Source: Opitutaceae bacterium
GTDB taxonomy: Bacteria > Verrucomicrobiota > Verrucomicrobiia > Opitutales > Opitutaceae
Direction: 5' to 3'
NCBI GenBank assembly: GCA_028284385.1
Contig: JANQRT010000069.1
Coordinates: 62,001-126,000 of the forward strand
Length of the DNA: 64,000 nt
Below are positions 16,734 to 26,183 of the stretch, piece by piece; the stretch's first letter is position 1; each line of letters opens with the position of its first letter. The notes beneath the pieces were generated by a model. That model made no database searches. It was not told the DNA's origin and was given only the letters and a program-made list of their open reading frames with translations. The position numbers were made by a program, and so were the translations under genes.

Positions 16734-19076
16734 ATGAATGAACAAAATCACTACTATCAAGCTCAGCAAGGAATGAGCCTCTCCCCCAGCGATGTTTATT
16801 TCATTCTATTCAGGCATAAGTGGAAAATAATATTATTATCCATTCTCGGAGTAGTGGTATCAGCTGGAATCTATTTAGTAATTCCTCCAACATTTAGATC
16901 TGAAGCTAGATTATTCATAAGATATGTAGAAGAAAGAACAGCCCCCATTTCCATGGGTAGCGAAACGCAAACACGCTCTCCCGACAGTCGAGGTGACACG
17001 ATAATCAACTCTGAACTGCAAATTCTTTCAAGCATGGACCTGGCCCTGAAAGTAGCAAAAGAGGTCGGTCCAGAAAAGATTCTTCAAGACGCAACCAAGA
17101 GGCATTTTGAAGAGGATGCAGCCAAAGTTATCTCAGCAAGCTTAGGGAAACAGGTTCCAAAAAACAGTAGTATTATCTCCCTATCGTTTGAACACGAAAA
17201 CAGGAGTATAGTGAGACCAGTTCTTGATGAATTGATAAAAGTCTATCTTGAAAAGCATCAAAGTATTCATCACAGCTCTAGTACAGTAGACGAATTTACG
17301 CTTCAGCAAAAAGATCAGTATCGAAATCGACTCGCAAGGACAGAGCAGGAATTGAAGCGAGCTCATGAAAAGGCTGGCATAACCTCCTTACCAGAGGCCA
17401 AAAAGGACCAGAGCGAGAAAATTGCCCAAATCAGGCAAGCGTTATTCGATGCTCAAGCCGAATTGGCAGCCAGACAAGGCGCGATAAAAGCAACTTCGGA
17501 AAATTTGCTTAAAATTACGAACGACAACCAGGACGAAACTAAGGATTTAGTAAAGATTCCGGATCCAGGGATCATACAAGCTTATGCCAATCTAAACGCT
17601 CGAATTGACCTACTTAGGAGGAAAGAAGAAGGAATGCTTTCCCAGTATACCGGAGAAAGTGTTCTAGTGAAGGGTGTAAGAGAGCAAATTAGAGAACTCG
17701 AAAATAAAAAGCTGCAAATGGAAGCAGAAAATCCCATGCTAGCTATGGCTGAGTCTGCAGTGCCTCTACAACCCGGTCGTCAACCTCAAGGATCAATTAG
17801 CGTTCAAGCAGAGAGCATTCAGGCAGCAGCTCTGGAAGCGAAGATATCGGTTCTAAACGAACAATTGAAATTGGTTTTGGCAGAAGCAAATAGAGTAAAA
17901 GAAGTTGAAATAGAAATACAAGAGTTGATGAGGAGAAAAGAACTTGAAGAGGAACACTATCGCTATTTTTCCGAGAGTTCCGAAAAAGCCAAAATCAATG
18001 AAGCTTTTGGCGCAGGTGGTGTAAGGAATATTGGTATTGTTCAATCACCATCCGCCACCCGCAAAGTACAGGATAAAACACTCAAATTTATGGCCGGGGC
18101 GGCATTAGGTGGCGTAGCGTTTGGTTTGGCTTGGGCATTCCTACTTGAATTATTTCTCGACCGCTCAATCAAAAGGCCTGTCGACATCGAGAGAAGGATC
18201 GGCGTACCATTGTTTCTCTCAATTCCCAACGCAAAACAACGCTCATTCAGAAAACTCGCTAAATCTAAGAACAAGAAACACTTAAGACTCATCGCAGCTT
18301 CGAAAGCCAAAGCCTCCAAGTCAAAAGAGAATTATAAACCTAAGTCCCCTACGCTTATTGCAGCGGCAAAATCTAATCCAAATGACTATGGAACGGAAGC
18401 AGGAAATGAGGCTAAAGAAACACACTTAGTTGCTTTCGACGAGACCCAAGAATTGAAGCCATATTACGAAGCTTTGAGAGATAGAATGATTGGCTACTTT
18501 GAGAGTCGTAATCTCACCCATAGTCCCAAACTTATCGGATTAACCGGACTTGGAAATTCACCTGGTGTAACGACTGTGGCATCTGGTCTAGCAAAGTGCC
18601 TATCAGAAACAGGTGAAGGAAATGTACTCCTAGTAGACATGACTCTAGGTCAGGAATCCGCTCAACAATATTATAAGGGGAGTGAAATTTGCGATCTCGA
18701 TCAAGCCCTCGAAGCAAGAAAAAACGCAAAGCAAGAAGAAAATTTATACGTTGTAGCAGAGGGAACAAATGGTTATAAAGTCCCTAGTATTCTTCCAAAT
18801 CGATTTAACAATATAGTTCCGAAACTCAAGGCTAGCGATTTCGATTACATCATTTTCGATATGCCAGAAGTGAGCCCTATCAGCCCTACCCCAAGGCTCT
18901 CGGGGTTCATGGATGCAATGCTAATGGTAATTGAATCAGAAAAGACAAGCAGCGATGTAGTCGAGAAAGCTACAAAACTTCTTCAAGAATCAAATGCTCA
19001 TGTAGGAGCAGTATTAAATAAGACGAAAAGCTATGTCCCAAAAATGCTGCAACAAGATTTTGTAGGGCATTCTTAG
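16734..19076 (+). CDS. Wzz/Wzc-like polysaccharide co-polymerase with degenerate BY-kinase domain
   Basis: A 780-residue inner-membrane protein that probably controls chain length and export. The Wzz domain has TM1 at about 31-52, a long periplasmic coiled-coil part (about 190-435, Glu/Lys/Gln-rich) and TM2 near 452-474, followed by a Lys-rich cytoplasmic linker. The C-terminal part (about 570-780) resembles a bacterial tyrosine-kinase domain: a Walker-B-like YIIFDMPEV and an A'-like VLLVDMTLG are present. The Walker A equivalent reads TGLGNSPGVTT, without the nucleotide-binding Lys, and there is no tyrosine cluster at the C terminus. Kinase activity is therefore doubtful. Confidence 0.85.
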   Translation: MNEQNHYYQAQQGMSLSPSDVYFILFRHKWKIILLSILGVVVSAGIYLVIPPTFRSEARLFIRYVEERTAPISMGSETQTRSPDSRGDTIINSELQILSSMDLALKVAKEVGPEKILQDATKRHFEEDAAKVISASLGKQVPKNSSIISLSFEHENRSIVRPVLDELIKVYLEKHQSIHHSSSTVDEFTLQQKDQYRNRLARTEQELKRAHEKAGITSLPEAKKDQSEKIAQIRQALFDAQAELAARQGAIKATSENLLKITNDNQDETKDLVKIPDPGIIQAYANLNARIDLLRRKEEGMLSQYTGESVLVKGVREQIRELENKKLQMEAENPMLAMAESAVPLQPGRQPQGSISVQAESIQAAALEAKISVLNEQLKLVLAEANRVKEVEIEIQELMRRKELEEEHYRYFSESSEKAKINEAFGAGGVRNIGIVQSPSATRKVQDKTLKFMAGAALGGVAFGLAWAFLLELFLDRSIKRPVDIERRIGVPLFLSIPNAKQRSFRKLAKSKNKKHLRLIAASKAKASKSKENYKPKSPTLIAAAKSNPNDYGTEAGNEAKETHLVAFDETQELKPYYEALRDRMIGYFESRNLTHSPKLIGLTGLGNSPGVTTVASGLAKCLSETGEGNVLLVDMTLGQESAQQYYKGSEICDLDQALEARKNAKQEENLYVVAEGTNGYKVPSILPNRFNNIVPKLKASDFDYIIFDMPEVSPISPTPRLSGFMDAMLMVIESEKTSSDVVEKATKLLQESNAHVGAVLNKTKSYVPKMLQQDFVGHS

Positions 19077-19473
19077 TTTTATCCAGTTTCGCGCTAAGAT
19101 TTCTCAAACAGCCTCTAGATATTGTATTGTGCAGTGATTTTGAGGAAAAGCGGCTCATCCAGCGATTAATACCACCCTCTTTTCAAATTTATCGGCGAAT
19201 TTCTATATAGGTAGCGCCTATATGTAAATGTAAGCAAATCGATCCGGTAACAATAATTTCGCTGAGCAGCCTTTTTGGATACGGCCTGTAAAAATGGCTG
19301 TATTTGGAAAAGATCCATTTTTTGATATAGCCCAAAGGCGAAAGACCTGAGCGATTCAGAACCACAGTCTTAATTTAAAATTAATTGTACTCTCTATTCT
19401 AATTTATTACGAATATCGGTAGGCTATTTCTTAATACAACCCACATAATTACCAGTAAGTCATATCAAAAAGC
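19077..19473 (+). other. 397-bp intergenic region with several hairpins
   Basis: No gene is seen. Inverted repeats include ATATAGG-TAGCG-CCTATAT at 19205-19223, an interrupted stem CAGCCTTTTT with AAAAATGGCTG (19267-19300), and GGCTGTAT/ATATAGCC (about 19296-19337), which would compete with the previous stem. This could be a switching leader before the AT-rich genes from 19474, or a terminator-promoter region. No promoter was placed with confidence. Confidence 0.45.
19205..19223 (+). repeat. 7-bp inverted repeat (hairpin)
   Basis: ATATAGG and CCTATAT flank the loop TAGCG. The loop region includes GGTAGCG, part of the ops core, presented in a small hairpin as in the RfaH target. This may be coincidence because the flanking GGC and TGC are missing. 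Confidence 0.35.
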
Positions 19474-21525
19474 ATGTTACGGCGGCGCATATATTATAGT
19501 TTAAAGCCCTTTGTTCCATGGGGAATAAGGATGGGGATTCGCAGGCACTTTGCATTGAGAAAAAGAATGCGCACGCAGCATTTGTGGCCAATAAATGAGT
19601 CCTCTAGAATGCGTCCTAAAAAGTGGATTGGATGGCCCGAAGGTAAACAGTTCGCATTTATACTGTCACATGATGTGGAAGGCAGAAAAGGACTGGCTCA
19701 GGTTGAAAAATTAGCAAAAGTCGAAATGGAATTAGGTTTTCGCTCGTCTTTCAATTTTATTCCTGAAGGAGAATACAAAGTACCATCTCATTTGATTGAA
19801 TGGCTAAAGAAAAACAATTTTGAAGTTGGCGTGCACGATTTGCGTCATGACGGCAAGCTTTTCGGCTCCCGAGAGCACTTCAATAAGTCTGCGAAGCGAA
19901 TAAATGAATATTTAAAAAAATGGGAGGCAGAAGGATATCGCTCAGGATTCATGTTGCATAATCTCGAATGGTTTCACGAGTTAAACATCCTTTACGATGC
20001 ATCAACATTCGATTCGGATCCATTTGAGCCTCAGCCAGACCCAGCAAATACCATTTTCCCATTTTGGGTCCCCAATCCAAAAGGGGAGAATCATGATACT
20101 AGCTCTGGCAACAACAATTCCAGCGCGCAGGGCTACGTTGAGTTACCTTATACCTTAGCGCAGGATTCCACAATTTTTTTATTATTTAAAGAGGACAATA
20201 ACTATATATGGGAGCACAAGACCGATTGGCTCGCGAAAAACGGAGGGATGGTTTTCCTGAATCTTCATCCAGATTATGTTAATTTTACGGAAAAGAAAAC
20301 CCGGCAAAACGAATTCTCCATATCTCGCTATAAGGATTTTCTTAATTATATTAAAAATCATTATAAGGATAAATTCTGGCATTGCCTCCCCAGAGACGTA
20401 GCTACTTACGTTAAGAAAAATAGAGAATCCGTTGAACATATAAATTCCACAAAGCCTTTGTCCAAGGCCGATTTAAAGAAGGAAAAGAAAAGAAAAATTT
20501 GGATAGATTTAGAAAATACTCCACACATTCCTTTCTTCAATCCAATTAAAAAGGAATTAGAAAAATTAAAATTTGAAGTAGTATTAACTGCTCGCGATGC
20601 ATATCAAACATGCGACATGGCAGATTTATATAAGCTTCAATATAAGCGTATTGGAAGACATTATGGTAAGAATAAATTACTAAAATTAATCGGGCTTCTC
20701 ATCCGAACTGGCCAATTAGTTCCCTTCGCATTAAGAGAAAGGCCCATGCTATCTCTAAATCACGGTTCCCGAACTCATAACTTCGTATCAAATCTGTTAC
20801 ACATACCTACACTCACCATTTCTGATTATGAGCATGCCTCGCAAAGATTTATATGGAAGCCTACTTGGACAATGGTACCAAAGCCTATTGCCGAGACCTA
20901 TAAGGGAGCGGATAGCTCCAATTTACTCAGATACGATGGCTTAAAAGAAGACGTATATGCCCCTCAATTAAAGATTGATGGCTCGATCAAGGCCCAGCTG
21001 GGCATACGAGAAGGGGAAATAATGGTAACAGTAAGACCTCCCGCTACAGAAGCTCACTATCATAATCCTGAAGCTGAAGAATTATTTCGCCTGTTTATGG
21101 AACGCATTAATGAACTGGACCATGCTATGGCAGTTTTATTGCCGCGAAACGAACGCCAGAAGAGCGAGATTAAGATGAAATTTTCGAAGTGGTTTGAAAA
21201 GCCAGGTAAAATAGTAATCCCCAACCAAGTGGTAGATGGAATGAATTTAGTATGGCATTCTGACCTAGTTGTTAGTGGTGGAGGTACTATGAACCGTGAA
21301 GCTGCCGCTCTAGGAGTTCCAGTTTACAGTATTTTCAGAGGAACTGCCGGCGCCGTGGACAAAAAACTAGAGTCTGAAGGTCGACTTGTTTTCATTCAGA
21401 ATCCCGAAGATGTAGAGAAAAAAATACTAATTGTCTCGAGAGATAAAACCGCCGCTCTAGATCAGCGACCAAGAAAAGCACTAATTGATATTATTAAGCA
21501 TATTTCAATTATTTGCCATAGCTAA
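19474..21525 (+). CDS. Fusion: NodB-like polysaccharide deacetylase + DUF354 (glycosyltransferase-like)
   Basis: A 683-residue two-domain protein. Residues about 55-320 resemble a polysaccharide deacetylase: the metal Asp lies in SHDVE (D67) and the metal histidines in HDLRHDG (H121, H125). Residues about 340-683 match DUF354, a GT-B-like family common in surface-polysaccharide loci, with IWIDLENTPHIPFFNPI at the domain start and SGGGTMNREAAALGVPVYSI near the C terminus. No signal peptide or TM is seen, so it acts in the cytoplasm, perhaps deacetylating and extending an intermediate. The gene is clearly more AT-rich than its neighbours, suggesting transfer. Confidence 0.8.
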   Translation: MLRRRIYYSLKPFVPWGIRMGIRRHFALRKRMRTQHLWPINESSRMRPKKWIGWPEGKQFAFILSHDVEGRKGLAQVEKLAKVEMELGFRSSFNFIPEGEYKVPSHLIEWLKKNNFEVGVHDLRHDGKLFGSREHFNKSAKRINEYLKKWEAEGYRSGFMLHNLEWFHELNILYDASTFDSDPFEPQPDPANTIFPFWVPNPKGENHDTSSGNNNSSAQGYVELPYTLAQDSTIFLLFKEDNNYIWEHKTDWLAKNGGMVFLNLHPDYVNFTEKKTRQNEFSISRYKDFLNYIKNHYKDKFWHCLPRDVATYVKKNRESVEHINSTKPLSKADLKKEKKRKIWIDLENTPHIPFFNPIKKELEKLKFEVVLTARDAYQTCDMADLYKLQYKRIGRHYGKNKLLKLIGLLIRTGQLVPFALRERPMLSLNHGSRTHNFVSNLLHIPTLTISDYEHASQRFIWKPTWTMVPKPIAETYKGADSSNLLRYDGLKEDVYAPQLKIDGSIKAQLGIREGEIMVTVRPPATEAHYHNPEAEELFRLFMERINELDHAMAVLLPRNERQKSEIKMKFSKWFEKPGKIVIPNQVVDGMNLVWHSDLVVSGGGTMNREAAALGVPVYSIFRGTAGAVDKKLESEGRLVFIQNPEDVEKKILIVSRDKTAALDQRPRKALIDIIKHISIICHS

Positions 21526-21544
21526 GTACAAATAGATTTTAATA

Positions 21545-22657
21545 ATGACTAATTGCAAAAAAATTACAATCGTTGCAGGAGCTAGGCCAAACTTCATGAA
21601 AATCGCTCCTATCATAAAGGAAATCGAATCCCGCAATAATAGGACCGGCGAACTCGGTGGCAAGAGTATCGAATGGACACTCATCCATACTGGACAACAT
21701 TATGACGAAAAAATGTCAGAGGTTTTCTTCAAAGAGCTCGGCATAGCCCAGCCTCATGTGAATTTGGAAATCGGCTCCGGTTCGCATGCAGAGCAAACGG
21801 CCCATATAATGATTAAATTCGAGAAATATTGCCTTGAAGAAAAACCTGACTGGGTGGTGGTCGTTGGGGATGTAAATTCCACGTTGGCATGCACGCTTGT
21901 ATGTGCGAAACTCTGTTTGAAAGTAGCCCACGTCGAGGCTGGCCTGAGGAGCTTTGATCGCACTATGCCGGAAGAAATAAATAGAATAGTAACCGACTCG
22001 CTTGCAGACTTGCTTTTGACTCCTTCGCCAGACGGGGATGAAAACCTCCTGAAAGAAGGTGTACCCCAATCTCGAATTAAGCTAGTTGGAAATATTATGA
22101 TCGACTCTCTCGTCTCCAATCTCGAGAGATCACGCAATGCCGACATTCTGGAAAGGCTAGGCCTCAGCAAAAAGGAATTTGTTTTTGTAACACTGCACAG
22201 GCCGTCGAATGTCGATCGAAAGGACAGTCTTGAAACTATAGTCAATGCTCTGAAACGGCTATCTCAGCGCTTTCCAATCGTTTTCCCGATCCATCCAAGA
22301 ACCAAGAAAATGCTGCAAGCGCACGACATAGACATTAGTGATATAAAAAACATGAACGTCATTGAACCAATAGGGTATCACGACTGTCTTTGCCTAAGCG
22401 AAAATGCGCGTCTAGTCCTAACCGATTCTGGAGGTCTCCAAGAGGAAACGACTTTCTTCCGCTCCCCCTGCCTCACACTAAGACCCAATACAGAACGTCC
22501 CGTTACCATAACACTGGGAAGCAATAAACTCACAACTATCCAGACTTTAGACGAAGATATCCAAAGTGTTCTAGAGCGAGAGGATAGATTTGGAGAGGTT
22601 CCTCCTCTCTGGGACGGAAAGACTGCTGGACGTATCGTAGATCTCCTTACAAACTAA
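21545..22657 (+). CDS. wecB: UDP-N-acetylglucosamine 2-epimerase (WecB/WbpI family)
   Basis: Epimerises C2 of UDP-GlcNAc (WecB) or of a related diacetamido sugar (WbpI). The 370-residue GT-B fold shows GARPNFMKIAPI, HTGQHYDEKMS, HVEAGLRSFDRTMPEEINR and TDSGGLQEE, all family signatures, with the catalytic acid/base residues in these blocks. It starts 19 bp after the DUF354 fusion. With the UDP-sugar 6-dehydrogenase at the right end it could supply a ManNAc(A)-type sugar. WecB and WbpI cannot be told apart here. Confidence 0.88.
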   Translation: MTNCKKITIVAGARPNFMKIAPIIKEIESRNNRTGELGGKSIEWTLIHTGQHYDEKMSEVFFKELGIAQPHVNLEIGSGSHAEQTAHIMIKFEKYCLEEKPDWVVVVGDVNSTLACTLVCAKLCLKVAHVEAGLRSFDRTMPEEINRIVTDSLADLLLTPSPDGDENLLKEGVPQSRIKLVGNIMIDSLVSNLERSRNADILERLGLSKKEFVFVTLHRPSNVDRKDSLETIVNALKRLSQRFPIVFPIHPRTKKMLQAHDIDISDIKNMNVIEPIGYHDCLCLSENARLVLTDSGGLQEETTFFRSPCLTLRPNTERPVTITLGSNKLTTIQTLDEDIQSVLEREDRFGEVPPLWDGKTAGRIVDLLTN

Positions 22658-22679
22658 GAACCTAGAAACGGCTTCTTTA

Positions 22680-23729
22680 ATGGAAGGCACAGAGAATCTA
22701 GATAGGGATGACGCCATCCTCGTGACCGGGGCAGCCGGGTTCATCGGCAGTCGCGTTGTGGATTCGCTATTGGAAAAAGGCTGGAAGAATATCCGCTGCT
22801 TCGTCCGGCCATCAAGCGATCTAGACCAAGTAAGGAAATCGATCGCCAAGCACCCTGCCGCACGCGTCGAAATAATCAAAGGCAACCTTCTTTCTCCAGA
22901 CGACTGCATACATGCCGTCAAAGGAGTTAAAGTCGTCATTCATCTTGTTACAGGAAGGGGAAAACTCTTTTCAGCATGCTATCAAAATTCGGTTATAACA
23001 ACGAGAAATCTGCTCGACGCCATTATCAGTGAATCTACCAAGATTCGGCTTGTGAATGTCAGCTCCTTTGCAGTGTATAGCAATTTTAAATTGGGCCGCG
23101 GCAAGCTTCTCGACGAGAATTGCACCCTCGAAAATAACCATAAAGAGCGTTACGATGCATACGTATACGCTAAACTAAAGCAGGACGAGCTTGTTGAAGA
23201 GTATAGTTCCAAATACGGACTGAGATTCGCTACCATTAGACCCGGCTATGTAATTGGCCCAGGCAAGGAAGGAATACCCGGAGCCGTAGGTATAGATACC
23301 TTTGGTATTTTCTTCCATATAGGCGGGAGCAATAAAGTGCCGATCACCTATGTTGACAATTGCGCCGACGCTATTGCGCTCGCTGGGGTGGCAGAAGAAA
23401 TGGACAACCAGGTCTTCAACGTATGGGATGACGATCTTCCGACAAGCAGACAACTGCTCAAGCGATACAAAAAGGAAGTCAGGCGCATCAGCTCGTTCCG
23501 CGTCCCCTATTCACTATTCTATCTATTCTGCAAATTCTGGGAATGGTACGTCAGATATTCCAAAGGCCAGTTGCCCGCAGTATTCAACCGGCGCTTCTGC
23601 GCGTTTCAGTGGAAAGGCCACTCTTTCGACAATCGCAAACTCAAAGAGCGAATCGGCTGGAAGCCTAAAGTCGGAATGACTCAAGCTCTCGACCAATACT
23701 TTGAGTATCAGAAAAACGGATATAACTAG
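22680..23729 (+). CDS. NAD-dependent epimerase/dehydratase (extended SDR)
   Basis: A 349-residue extended short-chain dehydrogenase acting on a nucleotide sugar. The NAD-binding motif VTGAAGFIGS is at 15-24, a Ser-rich VNVSSFAVYS block precedes the active site, and the catalytic YxxxK is in YVYAKLKQDE. The substrate-domain RPGYVIGPG and a long C-terminal tail (about 240-349) suggest a reductase or epimerase of the WbpV/WcaG-like kind. Exact chemistry is unknown. It ends 1 bp before the next start, so the two are cotranscribed. Confidence 0.78.
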   Translation: MEGTENLDRDDAILVTGAAGFIGSRVVDSLLEKGWKNIRCFVRPSSDLDQVRKSIAKHPAARVEIIKGNLLSPDDCIHAVKGVKVVIHLVTGRGKLFSACYQNSVITTRNLLDAIISESTKIRLVNVSSFAVYSNFKLGRGKLLDENCTLENNHKERYDAYVYAKLKQDELVEEYSSKYGLRFATIRPGYVIGPGKEGIPGAVGIDTFGIFFHIGGSNKVPITYVDNCADAIALAGVAEEMDNQVFNVWDDDLPTSRQLLKRYKKEVRRISSFRVPYSLFYLFCKFWEWYVRYSKGQLPAVFNRRFCAFQWKGHSFDNRKLKERIGWKPKVGMTQALDQYFEYQKNGYN

Positions 23730-23730
23730 A

Positions 23731-24840
23731 ATGCTGAAAGTTTCTGTAATAGGGTGCGGAATGATCTCCGATCAGCACGTCGACTCAATCCAAAATGTCG
23801 AAGGCTCGAAAATCGTAGCCGCGTGCGATAGAGAACCGCTGATGGCTAAACAGCTCGCAGATCGATTCAGTATCCCCGCCTACTACGACGACGCTGTGGA
23901 GATGCTAGAAAAAGAAGAACCTGATGTTGTCCACATCACCACCACAGCACAAAGTCATTATCCGCTAGGAAAGCTATGTCTCGAGGCCGGCTGCCACGTC
24001 TATATGGAAAAGCCCTTCACCGAAACGGCGGCCCAAACAGCTGAGTTAATCGCTCTCGCCGAGAGCAAAGGCCTTAAAATGACCGTTGGGCACAATCTTC
24101 AGTATAGTCCAGAAGCGATCGAAATGCGCCATCTGATCAAATCGGGATTCCTCGATGGCCCCCCAATCCATATCGAATGCTCTCAGATGTTTCCACATGA
24201 TGAATCTTCTTATGGGAAGGCTCTTCTAGGAGATTCGAATCACTGGGTACGCACTCTTCCCGGCTCATTGCCTCACAATTTGATTAGTCATGGAATCGCA
24301 AAGTTCGCGGAATTTATAGATGATGAGAAACCTGAAATCATTGCCCATACCTTCACCAGCCCCTTTCTTCACGAAATTGGACAGCCGGATATTGTGGATG
24401 AGATAAGAGCGATTATATTCTGTAAAAATAATCTCACGATCAATTTCGTTTTTTCGACGCAGCTTGCGGCTTGCGACAACAAAATGACTATCTATAGCAA
24501 GAACGCGACTATTTCAGTAGATAGTACGAATCGAATAACAACAGGATATCGCCTTAAAGGCTATAAGAGTTTTTTGAGATATTTTCTGATGCCTCTAGCC
24601 TACGCGAAATTGTTGCGAAAAAATTCATGGAGAAATATTAAGCGTTTCTTGAAATCCGAGTTTCACATGGGCTACGGCATGCGCGAGATGACAAGATTAT
24701 TTTATCAATCCATCAAGACAAACTCGCCCTTGCCAATTTCCTATAAGGAGATCCAGATTACGGCAAACATTATGGATAGCATATTTTCGCAATATCCAGA
24801 TCGTCAAACACGCGAACATCCTGCCGCACACAGCGTCTGA
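23731..24840 (+). CDS. Second Gfo/Idh/MocA-family oxidoreductase
   Basis: A 369-residue oxidoreductase of the same superfamily as 14325-15419 but clearly divergent. It has VSVIGCGMISDQHV at 4-17 and the EKP motif in VYMEKPFTE. The ATG at 23731 gives a Rossmann start of normal length. The C-terminal half has basic segments (YRLKGYKSFLRYF) not usual in WbpB enzymes. The SDR before it and the GT4 after it suggest it modifies a sugar of the same repeat unit. Substrate unknown. Confidence 0.78.
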   Translation: MLKVSVIGCGMISDQHVDSIQNVEGSKIVAACDREPLMAKQLADRFSIPAYYDDAVEMLEKEEPDVVHITTTAQSHYPLGKLCLEAGCHVYMEKPFTETAAQTAELIALAESKGLKMTVGHNLQYSPEAIEMRHLIKSGFLDGPPIHIECSQMFPHDESSYGKALLGDSNHWVRTLPGSLPHNLISHGIAKFAEFIDDEKPEIIAHTFTSPFLHEIGQPDIVDEIRAIIFCKNNLTINFVFSTQLAACDNKMTIYSKNATISVDSTNRITTGYRLKGYKSFLRYFLMPLAYAKLLRKNSWRNIKRFLKSEFHMGYGMREMTRLFYQSIKTNSPLPISYKEIQITANIMDSIFSQYPDRQTREHPAAHSV

Positions 24841-24873
24841 CAAAACTTAGGTAAGCTGCCTCCGAAACTAGCT

Positions 24874-26061
24874 ATGAAAATCCTAATGCTATTTCCCTAC
24901 GCCCCGCTGCCTCCTCCACTGAATCTGGCAGGGACCAAACGTAACTTGCCGTTTTTTCTAGAGCTGGCTAAATACAATGAAATGACCGTGTTGTCCTTTG
25001 GATCTTCGGAAGAAAAGAAAATCTTCTCAAAAGCATATGGTTCTCACTGCTCCGCCATTCACTTCATACCAAAACGCTCGAGAATCCTTAATGGACTACT
25101 GACCAATTACCTTCTTCTAACAGGTCGATCTCCATTTCGCCAGCTTTACAAAAAGGAAATGAAAAACAAGATCGAGGAATTGGCTAATGCAAATGAGTTC
25201 GATCTAATCCACTGCTGCGTACAATTTTTTGGTTATTACGATTTTCCCAAAGGCATTCCGGTTACTAGCGATACCCATGAAGTTAAATATAGCCTCATTA
25301 AACGAACTGCCGAAAAGACAAAAAATATATTTTCCAGGGCAATTCTCAAACGGACATACACGACCACAAGAAAGGAAGAGCTTGAGCAATGCTGCAAATT
25401 CGATAGACTAATAGCAACTACTGAAGTCGATAGGAGCTTATTTCATCAGGATATTCCAGATCAGTCCATCGTAGCTATTCAAAATGGGGCTGGAGAAGAA
25501 TTCTTTGAAAAGCTCGATATAGAAGAAGAACCTTACTCCATGGTCTTTACAGGTTTGTATACCCATATTCCTAATAGCGACGGAATATTGTGGTTTATAG
25601 ACCAAATAATGCCATTAATCTTAATAAAGCAGCCAAAAGCTAAAATCTATGTAGTTGGCAAGAATCCAACTGGTGAAATGCTGAAAAGGCAATCCGACAA
25701 TATTGTTGTAACTGGATTCGTGGAAGATGTAAGGCCTTACATAGCCAAATCGCAACTTTTCGTGATTCCACTTCTTGCCGGAGGGGGGATAAGAGGAAAA
25801 GCCTTGGAAGCAATGGCGATGAAAAAGGCGATTGTCACTACATCCATTGGAGTAGAAGGTATTCATTTAGATGACACATCAGCAGTTTTCGCGGACTCGA
25901 CAGAAGATTTTGCAGCATCCGTACTAACCCTTTTTGAAGACCATAGCACCCGCAATGAATTGGCTATAAAAGCAAGACGCGTTGCAGAATCTCAATATGA
26001 TTGGACAGCAAAAGGGAAAGAACTTCAAGCTGCGCTTAAAGAAGTTACAGACAATTCATAA
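24874..26061 (+). CDS. Glycosyltransferase, family 4 (GT-B)
   Basis: A 395-residue retaining glycosyltransferase. The N-terminal domain starts KILMLFPYAPLPPPLNLAGTK, a loop seen in sugar transferases of surface-polysaccharide systems. The C-terminal nucleotide-sugar domain has MVFTGLYTHIPN, a GFVEDVRPYIAKSQLFVIPL stretch and GGIRGKALEAMAMKKAIV, the E-x7-E-like GT4 signature. No TM is seen. It adds one sugar of the lipid-linked repeat unit at the inner membrane. Donor and acceptor unknown. Confidence 0.85.
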   Translation: MKILMLFPYAPLPPPLNLAGTKRNLPFFLELAKYNEMTVLSFGSSEEKKIFSKAYGSHCSAIHFIPKRSRILNGLLTNYLLLTGRSPFRQLYKKEMKNKIEELANANEFDLIHCCVQFFGYYDFPKGIPVTSDTHEVKYSLIKRTAEKTKNIFSRAILKRTYTTTRKEELEQCCKFDRLIATTEVDRSLFHQDIPDQSIVAIQNGAGEEFFEKLDIEEEPYSMVFTGLYTHIPNSDGILWFIDQIMPLILIKQPKAKIYVVGKNPTGEMLKRQSDNIVVTGFVEDVRPYIAKSQLFVIPLLAGGGIRGKALEAMAMKKAIVTTSIGVEGIHLDDTSAVFADSTEDFAASVLTLFEDHSTRNELAIKARRVAESQYDWTAKGKELQAALKEVTDNS

Positions 26062-26183
26062 TATGAGTAGCAGGAAATTTTGCCAGCGCAGTTTCCAGTA
26101 AGATCAATTATACCGCTCAGCCACTTGCCAGTAAGATTCGTCAAGTCCCGTTTACGCTATATCCTCATCTCCTAAATTAAGCA

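Noticed and set aside
24874..26061. Exosortase/PEP-CTERM association suggested by the GT4 N-terminal style
   Set aside because: No exosortase or PEP-CTERM protein is in the window, so the link is not supported.
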